Positions 50,401 through 54,715 of a DNA stretch of 64,000 bases are shown here, one piece after another (positions within the stretch are counted from its first letter, which is position 1; each line of letters opens with the position of its first letter). The stretch is from NCBI GenBank assembly GCA_034401795.1, contig CM067372.1, positions 41,024,429 through 41,088,428 of the forward strand, written 5' to 3'. The position numbers were made by a program, and so were the translations under genes. The notes below the pieces were generated by a model that saw nothing but the letters and a program-made list of their open reading frames with translations, was not told the origin of the DNA and did no database searches. Source of the stretch: Chaetoderma sp. LZ-2023a (taxonomy: Eukaryota > Mollusca > Caudofoveata > Chaetodermatida > Chaetodermatidae).

Positions 50401-51882
50401 TACTCACTACTTTTTAACCCTTTAACACTCAAGTTCACCAAAAAAGGTGTCTGTAGTGGCCTTGACAAATGTCCACTTGCAGACAAGGATGACTATTTTT
50501 GAAAGGTTTCACTGGAAAAATAATCTCTTATTCTGCAAATGGACGTCTATAAAAAAAATAGTGAACAAATTTGAGGGTGGAAGGGTTAAAATTTTGATTT
50601 CTATTTGACTGATTAATTATAAACGACAATTACAAGCTGTACAATGAGTACTTTTAAAATTAAAGTCACAAATTTAACCCTTTCAAGGAAAGAATTAACT
50701 TATCTCATCTTATACTAGATACGCTGACATGATATCTAATATGCCACACAACCTTTGCAAGCAATGAGAGAGCTAACAGCCAAACATACTTGAAAAAGAA
50801 TGCGGCACCACACAACAGCAGGGTTCTGCTGAGCGAGTTGCTCAGTGGGGTCAAATGGGCCACTCCCTCTAGAAAACATTGGACATTTTGTAAAATGTTC
50901 GGTCAATTGCATACATGGAAGTCAACTATGGCCGTAAATCCTATGGGCCATTGACCCACATTTGAAGATATTGATGTGGCATTGTGAATTTTATAGTGCT
51001 AAATTGTGCAAGGGCACTGCCTCAGCAGAACCCTGCAACAGCCCCCACCCCCTCTTCTTCCCCACACAATGAGGCCAGGACACTCTAGAAACAGACCTGA
51101 CTGGTAAAATATGAGTGATGACTACAGAAGCCAACATTCTCGCCTCAACACAACAAAGGAGAGCATACAACAACTGTCCTATCTTCCCACTGCACACACT
51201 GGTATACGGAAAACACATGAAAAGAATGGAACTAGCATGACCGAGCATGTTTTGAGAATTTGCTCAAACATGGATGAGAAGTGACGCTTGGTCTCATAGT
51301 AGCTGATTTCCAAGTTCCAACTAAGTTCTGAGGATCTGCCGACAACCTCACTATGACTGGAAGTCATCTTACTTGGCTTCAACATCTGGGATATACTGAT
51401 ACGACATAACCTTGGAGGATGTAACACAGAAGCATGTGAGAAAGCTCGTCAACATCAGTATATAAATTTATAGTAGCATAAAGAGAAAACATTAGAAATA
51501 GTATTTAACCCTTTAATAGTCAAGCAGGCCAAAACCGGCCTCCACAGTGGTCTTGAGGAATGTCCATTTGCCGGCAAAGACTATTTTTGAAAATTTATCA
51601 CGAATGATTGGCTCGATAATCGAGCCATTCATTCCAGTGATAAATTTTCAAAAATTGTCATTTCTTGGCCCCAAAATTGACATACATTTTATTTTTTTGA
51701 AAAATCTTGACCATTAAGGGTGTAAGTACACCAACCTGCTGCTTTTTGAGGTGCTAGCAGAACTAGTACGCTTCTTCTTATCACGAGCACCACGGTCATC
51801 AGCTGATTTTCTCTCTCCTTTATTAGCTTTCTTTTCTCTTTCTGCAGGCTTTCTATCCGGACTTGGACTTTGACTTCGTGCC
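20283..51882 (-). CDS. RNPS1: RNPS1, RNA-binding protein with serine-rich domain (gene span, five coding exons found)
   Basis: RNPS1 is a nuclear protein that joins spliceosomes and the exon junction complex and takes part in splicing control, nonsense-mediated decay and mRNA export. Exons on the minus strand are 51882-51736, 50238-50062, 39833-39595, 32687-32552 and 20421-20283. All junctions have GT/AG sites and compatible phases, giving about 279 codons. Domain order matches the family: charged/serine-rich N-part, poly-serine region, RRM (KIHIGRLTRN ... KGYAYIEY ... HMDGG), then an arginine/proline-rich tail ending in SSSSSSR-stop. The human protein is slightly longer (about 305 residues), so roughly 20-30 N-terminal residues in an upstream exon are missing here; I could not place that exon. 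No canonical AATAAA was seen within 240 bases after the stop. Introns two to four are 6.9-12.1 kb and consist mainly of transposons. Confidence 0.95.
20694..22200. mobile_element. R5 element(s), 5' ends and bodies
   Basis: A 5' end 'caacaagaggtccaagggtc' followed by 'gcgctcacctggacc' lies at 20693-20735. A second, diverged 5' end lies at 21085 (aaacaagccgcg ... tcactcacctag). The body to 22200 consists of repeated sentences such as 'ccaagatggcc', 'cagcggttctcgataag' and 'ttgaacaaa(c/g)ttgg'. The 3' hairpin end (ccaggtgagctaa) is absent. Open frames on both strands here are not conserved proteins. Confidence 0.7.
22201..22821. other. RNPS1 intron, no feature recognised
   Basis: No conserved coding sequence; short duplicate 'gcttatgtacgatgtgg' near 22259 and 22280 only. 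Confidence 0.45.
22822..23918. mobile_element. hAT-type non-autonomous element with 8-bp duplication
   Basis: The exact direct repeat CTTTGTTA flanks it at 22814-22821 and 23919-23926. Inverted ends are TAGGGTTGCACGATTT and the complement of AAATCGCGAAGCCTA. Subterminal copies of 'cgattttcgattaaatcgc' occur at both ends (about 22877 and 23885). At 1097 bp it has no transposase. 8-bp duplications with TAGGG/CAGGG ends are typical of hAT. Confidence 0.88.
23990..24380. repeat. ~150-bp tandem repeat with nuclear-receptor-like half-sites
   Basis: Two and a half units each contain 'ggtcactgtgacctt', 'gatatggttcttc(t/g)' and 'cccac(c/a)(c/g)aagattggtaaag'. In the last unit three TGACCT half-sites lie in a row at 24309-24327, spaced by 0 and 1 bases. 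Confidence 0.75.
25160..26194 (-). pseudogene. DIRS tyrosine recombinase, broken by stops
   Basis: The frame from 26194 has the N-terminal core-binding part (SSRRVYKGRLKIFGEWC, then SANTVGGYRFSFAS). The catalytic part continues through stops. TVFLIASASTRRRSKIHVFS carries the first arginine (about 25660-25720). AHVIRGMASS has the H-x-x-R pair (about 25335-25370). GWKSESTFTTFY has the nucleophilic tyrosine (about 25240-25275), immediately followed by a stop. In intact relatives this enzyme integrates the circular DNA without target duplication. At least three in-frame stops make it non-functional. Confidence 0.8.
26400..26784 (-). pseudogene. DIRS RNase H remnant
   Basis: On the minus strand the sequence reads RSDNSTAVSYINRQGG and TKSSLLYLEVWTLLMW, then LADQLSR. 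These are the conserved D-N-T-A...N-QGG and LADxLSR features that end the reverse transcriptase/RNase H polyprotein of DIRS-type elements. A stop codon at about 26590 separates it from an upstream part (GWGVT-like block SWGVTRSNLF). The downstream part (26511-26008) overlaps the recombinase frame, as usual in this group. Confidence 0.75.
27060..30120. other. DIRS interior, no protein recognised
   Basis: A reverse transcriptase would be expected here on the minus strand but none of its motifs could be read. Plus-strand frames at 28160-28492 and 29238-29525 are proline-rich, low-complexity and have no domain. A TA microsatellite lies at 27749-27766. Confidence 0.5.
30154..31018 (-). pseudogene. 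DIRS gag-like frame with 108-bp repeats
   Basis: The frame from 31018 opens with KWAKPVSLTSRQQIKSPKG and is basic and serine-rich, then rich in glycine/serine/proline (SGQAGLPSGLSSGFTG). It has no zinc knuckle. Position first from the 5' end of the DIRS element suggests the gag-like product. From about 30560 leftwards it runs into a tandem repeat of 108 bp (36 codons) and splits over two other frames, so the protein is broken. The function assignment is by position only. Confidence 0.45.
30270..30565. repeat. 108-bp minisatellite rich in CCGGAA
   Basis: Copies of 'aacagacccagataagcatt' begin near 30335 and 30443, 108 bp apart. A partial copy lies on each side. Each unit has several CCGGAA hexamers; more are spread over 30120-30680. 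Confidence 0.8.
31923..32551. other. RNPS1 intron, no feature recognised
   Basis: Right of the DIRS end and before the 32552 donor. No conserved coding sequence or clear repeat. Confidence 0.45.
32552..32687 (-). CDS. RNPS1: RNPS1 exon: end of RRM and proline/arginine region
   Basis: The acceptor CCCCAG precedes 32687 and the donor CGCAG|GTAAAA follows 32552. The joined codon restores HMDGG-Q. The exon reads QIDGQEVTAAAVLAP, then PRPIRPPPRRSPMM and RRPPMRWR, typical of the region after the RNPS1 RRM. The 117-residue open frame overlapping it is in a different phase and not coding. Confidence 0.94.
33100..33640. repeat. ~130-160-bp tandem repeat
   Basis: Four diverged units share 'gacagatgga(t/c)ggact', 'acacacaaaat', 'tagccaaccttccca' and 'gatactccaagca(a/t)aagtag'. 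Reading frames are incidental. Confidence 0.75.
33951..35611 (+). mobile_element. R5 element, complete
   Basis: 5' end 'caagaggcccattgggtc' followed by 'cgctcacctgg'; 3' end 'cacttggccattctggccag' with 'gtgagct' (hairpin), followed by AA. Comparison with the intact X copy shows the uninterrupted sequence, with two extra A at the junction. The body is a medley of repeated 'ccaagatggcc' units plus two R2 hairpins (34201-34291; 34495-34610). It encodes no protein. Confidence 0.8.
34201..34610. repeat. Two R2 hairpins inside R5
   Basis: 34201-34291: 'tgttgaatattttgaaaac' paired with 'gttttcaaaatatttatca', loop 'gctggcggcttagccaccaac'. 34495-34610: arms ending 'caaatacatttcaaatatt', with the stem 'tgctgccttaggcagcaaca' duplicated (34530-34580). 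Confidence 0.75.
35911..37310 (+). mobile_element. Element X, inner copy, hAT-type non-autonomous
   Basis: Exact 8-bp direct repeat ATGCTGAG at 35903-35910 and 37311-37318. Inverted ends TAGGGCTTCATG and CGTGAAGCCCTA. Subterminal 'taccggtat' repeats occur at both ends (35940-35985; 37225-37260). The 1400-bp interior has no transposase. Its interior is the reverse complement of the sequence into which it inserted, so it landed inside another member of its own family. Confidence 0.9.
37800..39456 (+). mobile_element. Tc1-like transposon, copy B
   Basis: 1657 bp, inverted ends CACCTGTGCAAAAGTTAAGC and GCACAGGTG, flanked by TA on both sides (TSD). Inserted in the outer X copy inside an RNPS1 intron, in the antisense direction to RNPS1. 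Nearly identical to copy A. Confidence 0.95.
38109..39134 (+). pseudogene. Tc1 transposase with one nonsense codon
   Basis: The same 341-codon gene as copy A, interrupted only by TGA at 38313-38315 (codon 69). Copy A has CGA (arginine, in DDRALVRL), so a C-to-T change at a CpG explains it. The catalytic triad is intact (HWSDESRF, MDDNARPHR, PDMNPIEHIWD), with asparagine where copy A has lysine. The frame downstream of the stop could start only at an internal methionine (38361) and would lack the first DNA-binding domain. Confidence 0.93.
39595..39833 (-). CDS. RNPS1: RNPS1 exon: RNA recognition motif
   Basis: The acceptor TCTTCAG precedes 39833 and the donor GGAG|GTGAGT follows 39595. It encodes SPKRRRKSPTPPKPT and then almost the whole RRM. 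RNP2-like sequence is KIHIGRL and RNP1-like sequence is KGYAYIEY. This RRM, known in the family to contact the exon junction complex accessory proteins, is the strongest identification in the window. Tc1 copy B ends only 138 bp downstream of the donor. Confidence 0.97.
39990..40075. repeat. R1 fragment
   Basis: Weak match to an R1 right arm ending 'cattaaaggatta'. Confidence 0.4.
40128..40350. repeat. CA microsatellite and 42-47-bp tandem repeat
   Basis: CA/CG dinucleotide tract at 40128-40172. It is followed by four units containing 'gatatcatac(g/a)(c/a)a', 'cagttacatgtagattgata' and 'aactcatg' (40175-40350). Confidence 0.8.
40351..40887. other. RNPS1 intron, no feature recognised
   Basis: No conserved coding sequence or repeat family identified. 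Confidence 0.45.
40895..43078 (+). mobile_element. R5 element, long copy
   Basis: 5' end 'caagaggcccaatgggcc' then 'cgctcacctgg'; 3' end 'aggccaggtgagct' followed by AA. The body contains about two and a half units of roughly 700 bp with 'ccaagatggccgcc', 'ttgaacaaacttgg' and 'cagcggttctggagaag'. It lies between the left target duplication and the left end of the ZBED hAT transposon. Open frames here belong to the repeat and not to a known protein. Confidence 0.8.
43605..44145. repeat. Cluster of R2 hairpin fragments
   Basis: Half or whole hairpins at about 43605-43660 (tattttgaaataaatttgac), 43800-43862 and 44005-44100 (tttgaatattttgtac / caatcaaattagatcta, with 'gctgcccaaggcagc'). The right arm of the last is duplicated (44097-44140). 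They lie in the region between transposase exon-like blocks. Confidence 0.65.
44262..44300. repeat. GAT microsatellite
   Basis: About ten GAT/ATG triplets with one interruption, just before the 44.3-kb transposase block. Confidence 0.9.
45029..45977. mobile_element. hAT-like non-autonomous element inside the transposase gene
   Basis: Exact 8-bp duplication GTTTAGCA at 45021-45028 and 45978-45985. Inverted ends TAGGGCTGTGCGGTT and complement of AACCGCACATGCCTA. Subterminal 'aaccgg' motifs near both ends. 949 bp, no gene. With one duplication copy removed, the transposase frame is continuous across the site (QRLA then IFAV). Confidence 0.93.
47155..47490. mobile_element. Two R1 copies, degraded
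   Basis: First copy starts at TTAACTAGATC (47159) with centre 'actggctccattac' near 47203 and ends near 'gaccattaaaattttaatg' (47315). A second, in the same orientation, runs to about 47480 with its centre partly lost (aataactggctctataatgc). Confidence 0.7.
47728..47965. mobile_element. R1 palindromic element
   Basis: 'ctttaatggccaaggtagcc' at the left, centre 'taccactggaatgaccagc', right arm 'ttggcatgcaaattgacatt' and an end near 'caatcaatggcaatcatg'. Terminal TTAA sites are partly lost. The 92-residue open frame over it is incidental. Confidence 0.7.
48275..48665. mobile_element. R2 element (copy e)
   Basis: Contains 'tctacaaattgtatgtctttg', the hairpin at 48454-48555 (attctgttgaaaattttg / caaaatattcaacagc) with stem 'gctgttgctggcataggctg', and the tail 'gtgggaggagcctagg'. 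A 14-bp duplication 'ctactttcagtaatctgac' enlarges the left arm. Confidence 0.75.
49841..50044. mobile_element. R1 element abutting an RNPS1 5' splice site
   Basis: Near-perfect palindrome: left 'gaaaatttatcactggaatg', right 'cgttccagtggtaaattttc'. It ends GACCATTAAAGGGTAA at 50044 (last TTAA degraded), 18 bp from the exon boundary at 50062. Confidence 0.88.
50062..50238 (-). CDS. RNPS1: RNPS1 exon: poly-serine region
   Basis: The acceptor ATATAG precedes 50238 and the donor CTGA|GTAAGT follows 50062. The 177-bp exon encodes TSGSRSRSRSSSG and further serine/glycine runs, then RSKSKTKSKPKRKQS. Poly-serine tracts before the RRM are characteristic of RNPS1. The last codon is completed by the next exon (GA+A, glutamate). 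An R1 element ends about 18 bp into the downstream intron. Confidence 0.93.
50414..50589. mobile_element. R1 palindromic TTAA element, short
   Basis: TTAACCCTTTAACACTC at 50414 and GAGGGTGGAAGGGTTAA ending 50589. The centre is deleted (only 'tttcactggaaa' remains), giving 176 bp. Confidence 0.8.
50590..51504. other. RNPS1 intron, no feature recognised
   Basis: The open frames on the minus strand (50991-51427) have no recognisable domain. A short direct repeat 'agcagggttctgctgag' / 'cagcagaaccctgc' near 50817 and 51020 is inverted, about 200 bp apart. Confidence 0.4.
51505..51724. mobile_element. R1 element abutting an RNPS1 5' splice site
   Basis: TTAACCCTTTAATAGTCAAG at 51505. The right end 'cttgaccattaaggg' is at about 51706-51720, 12-16 bp from the exon boundary at 51736. 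Central arms 'gaaaatttatcacgaatg' and 'cattccagtgataaattttc' pair well. Confidence 0.88.
51736..51882 (-). CDS. RNPS1: RNPS1 exon: charged N-terminal part
   Basis: The acceptor TTTCCAG precedes 51882 and the donor CAG|GTTGGT follows 51736. The frame has one leading base, 48 codons and two trailing bases. It encodes SQSPSPDRKPAEREKK and continues with lysine/serine-rich sequence (DKKKRTSSAS), matching the charged region before the poly-serine tract. The split first codon shows that an upstream coding exon exists. The longer open frame overlapping it in another phase is a shadow. Confidence 0.88.
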
Positions 51883-52970
51883 CTGGAAAGAAATCAAAAT
51901 CATGCAGTGGCATGGTGTGTATCATCGTACTAACATACGCCCACTCACATCACACAGCTTTATGTGGCCGTACATGCAGACCACTGATCTCTTGCTATGC
52001 GAAGTAACATTACACTGATGGGCTGTCCTCCACCAATCACGTTCATTTATTTCTTATCGAGAACTTCCATTGGCTGTGACCCACAGCTAATTTATACTTA
52101 CGATGTTTCGTTAACTTAGCGCAGACATCAAAAGCGTGCAAGCATGGTACTCGATACGGGAGCAGGGAGGGAGAGCGAGACCGTGCAATAGGACAGGTTT
52201 TTTTTAAAACTACCCCATGGAATGTAGACCAGTCATGACACTACTTCTATGGAGAGTCATTAGTGGACAGTTTTACAATCAAAGGCCCACTTGTGTGTCA
52301 CCAATGCCAAAGTATCACATATAAATTTGGTGACTCATTCATATTTAAGAACTGACAACCACCTATCAAGTTTTAGTATTCTGTTCTGTATGATATGCAT
52401 AGCATGAGCTAGCTGCTTTTAAGATTTATAGCCGTTTAGGCCAAAATAAAAAATATAGTTTCATTTCCTGTAAACATCCCGGTTAAGACCTTTCTTTTTT
52501 TTCACCAAGCCAGGAATAAAAAAATTGTGTTCTACCCAGCGTAAATGTTAAAACATGCATACATTTGTAAACCTATCCAAATTACGATATTTTAATGCCA
52601 TTTGTATGCAATGTCAATCCCTTTTGCTACTTGTGTCATGAAAAACATGACCAATTTGGCAATTAATACCATATTTAATGGACATATAGTCAAATATCTG
52701 AAAAACAAATATTATGACCTTTTTAAAATACATTAATAATTGAGAGAAAAAAAATGTCCTCCCTCCCTACTGGTCTTTTCCCCCAACCGGTTTGCAGGAA
52801 ACAAAAACTTTTTTATGGATGGCCTTTTGAATTTGCATAGGGTCAAACAGTCCTAAATATGTTGCTGTCAAGGTGCATGTATAGACTATAGTACAATTGC
52901 AGGGCATAATTAAGAATTTGACATTTGCATAGCGTGTATTGCTATACAAATTATACTTTGTATCATTGCT
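51883..52970. other. Upstream of the RNPS1 exon at 51882, N-terminal exon not found
   Basis: No coding exon with a matching phase was identified. A GC-richer, purine-rich patch near 52150-52195 and a possible donor (catcGTAAGT, minus strand, near 52100) could mark a 5' non-coding exon, but this is weak. Confidence 0.3.
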
Positions 52971-53110
52971 AGAAACAAGAAGCCCAAGGGCCTTAGCGCT
53001 CACCTAGACCATTAGTATTTGAATCATTAACATTTGAACAAACATAATACTCTAAATTCAGCAGCAACAAAATACAAAATTATAATGCAGTACGCGCGAT
53101 ATTTAGTACC
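52970..53110 (+). repeat. R5 5'-end fragment
   Basis: 'aacaagaagcccaagggcc' and 'gcgctcacctagacc' match the R5 start at 20694; homology fades by about 53110. Confidence 0.65.
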
Positions 53111-53558
53111 GTATTTCACCTATTTGAATCCAGGCATGGGGCGAAGCCCTTTGGGCTTAGGGCTTGACTGGGCTTAAACCCTTTTTCAAAGGGCTTGCAA
53201 ATGTCCAAAACTGGCTTTGGGCTTGCGCTTGTGCTTAAGCACATTAAAAATACCATGCGCTTTCAAGCCCTTTTAAATTTTCACCTTGAATCTTTAATTA
53301 TAGTTATCAAATCACTGCTCTTTGCCATTCTACACATATGCTGTTGATACATATTACAGATAATGAGATAAACTTGTGCTGCTTATTTAGAAATTAATTT
53401 GACTGAAACTAAGGCAACAATATTTTTAGACAAATCATTAGATAACACTTAGTAGCTTTCAAAGCCTACCTAAAACATTTTTTTTGGTGAATTCAGAATG
53501 AAATGGCCTAATTATTCATTATTTTAAGAGATTGGCCACAAAGCCTGTTAAATATCTG

Positions 53559-53828
53559 AGTAGTAGTGTCGGTAGTAAAATGATACCACCTCCCTCAACT
53601 GGCAGCCGTTCGGCGATCCGTGGCCACCACCACCCTCACTCAATCCCTGGGCATAGGGGTGCATGTGGTTGGTGTATTCGTCTAGAGGGAGGCCCCCAGG
53701 GTTGCAGGTGGTTAGGATAGGCCTCTAGATGGAGGCCCCCAGGCATTGAGAGGGCAGTGGGGGCCATGGATCGCCGAACGGCTGCCAGTTGAGGGAGGTT
53801 GTATCATTTTACTACCGACACTACTACT
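53559..53828. repeat. 61-bp near-perfect inverted repeat
   Basis: 53559-53619 and 53768-53828 are reverse complements with one mismatch (outer ends 'agtagtagtgtcggtag' / 'ctaccgacactactact'; inner ends 'cggcgatcc' / 'ggatcgccg'). The 148-bp spacer has two copies of 'ggaggcccccagg'. Just right of it 'ggatccgtggcc' and 'ccctgggcata' reappear, so the terminus-like segment is partly duplicated. It lies at the start of the Polinton-like block and could be its terminal repeat in folded-back form. Confidence 0.8.
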
Positions 53829-53919
53829 AGGCAAAGTGATAGCACCGCCCACAAACCGGATCCGTGGCCCCCACCGCCCTCTCAAGCCCTGGGCATAGGA
53901 ATACATGTGAGCATGGTAG

Positions 53920-54235
53920 CAGGGATATACACCACCCACAGGTACTGATCGCCACACATAATAGGGTCTGAACGCCCATTTAGAGACAGGCATCCACAGG
54001 GATATACACCACCCACAGGTACTGATCGCCACACATAATAGGGTCTGAACACCAAGACAGGCATCCACAGGGATATACACCACCCACAGGTACTGATCAC
54101 AGCACCACACATAATAGCGTCTGAACGCCCAGACAGGCATCCACAGAGATATACACCACCCACAGGTACTGATCGCCACACATAATAGGGTCTGAACACC
54201 CATTTAGAGACAGGCATCCACAGGGATATACACCA
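53920..54235. repeat. 71-76-bp tandem repeat leading into the SAP gene
   Basis: Five units begin with 'catccacagggatatacacc' or a variant (53920, 53991, 54062, 54138, 54214). Each early unit continues 'acccacaggtactgatc' and 'acacataatag'. In the last unit the leader is followed directly by ATG at 54235. Confidence 0.9.
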
Positions 54236-54708
54236 TGAGTATTGTTGCACAGATTCACGCTATTGCAAAGCAATTCGGCCTTAGAGGCTACTCTAAGGCC
54301 AAGAAAGCCGACCTGCTCCAGATGATCGGACAGGTCTGTGCCGAGGAGGGACAGAAGCGACCATCCACAGGGATATACACCATGAGTACTGTTGCACAGC
54401 TCCGCGCTATTGCAAAGCAATTCGGCCTTAGAGGCTACTCTAAGGCCAAGAAAGCCGACCTGCTCCAGATGATCAGACAGGTCCGTGCCGAAGAGAGGCA
54501 GAAGCGACTCTTCCGAGCAATGCAGATGGGAAGGTTTCCAGTGCTTACCAAAGATGATCCGTGGAATCCCCACAAGAAAGCGCAGCGGATCCGTGAGCTT
54601 CGTCAGTTGGACGAGGAGGTGACTGCTAGTTTGCAAGCCAAGACTGTAGCAAGGCGGATGACAGACCATCCACTGGAGCGCTTAACCTCCCCTACACAGG
54701 ATCGCTAA
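54235..54708 (+). CDS. SAP/Rho-N-like DNA-binding protein of a Polinton-like element, with duplicated domain
   Basis: A 157-residue frame. Residues 1-43 and 50-92 are two near-identical copies of a helix-turn-helix unit (IAKQFGLRGYSKAKKADLLQ) of the SAP/Rho-N type, which binds nucleic acid. The 147-bp unit was duplicated with its leader, so the second copy also starts with an in-frame methionine after 'ggatatacacc'. The remainder is basic and helical (KKAQRIRELRQLDEEV). SAP-like domains often precede the polymerase gene in large self-synthesising elements, and that gene follows here in the same direction. The function beyond DNA binding is unknown. Confidence 0.65.
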   Translation: MSIVAQIHAIAKQFGLRGYSKAKKADLLQMIGQVCAEEGQKRPSTGIYTMSTVAQLRAIAKQFGLRGYSKAKKADLLQMIRQVRAEERQKRLFRAMQMGRFPVLTKDDPWNPHKKAQRIRELRQLDEEVTASLQAKTVARRMTDHPLERLTSPTQDR

Positions 54709-54715
54709 GCGACTA

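Noticed and set aside
52092..52195. Candidate 5' exon of RNPS1 on the minus strand
   Set aside because: A possible donor (catcGTAAGT) exists, but the ATGs upstream of it run quickly into stops and the peptide does not resemble the RNPS1 N-terminus. It could only be a non-coding exon, and support is too weak to annotate.
52540..53003. Minus-strand 78-residue frame
   Set aside because: No domain and no splice context that joins RNPS1; it partly overlaps an R5 fragment.
53712..54669. Long minus-strand frames (163, 122, 190 residues) with repeated YYVW/CGWCIS peptides
   Set aside because: They are antisense reads of the 71-76-bp tandem array and of the SAP gene.
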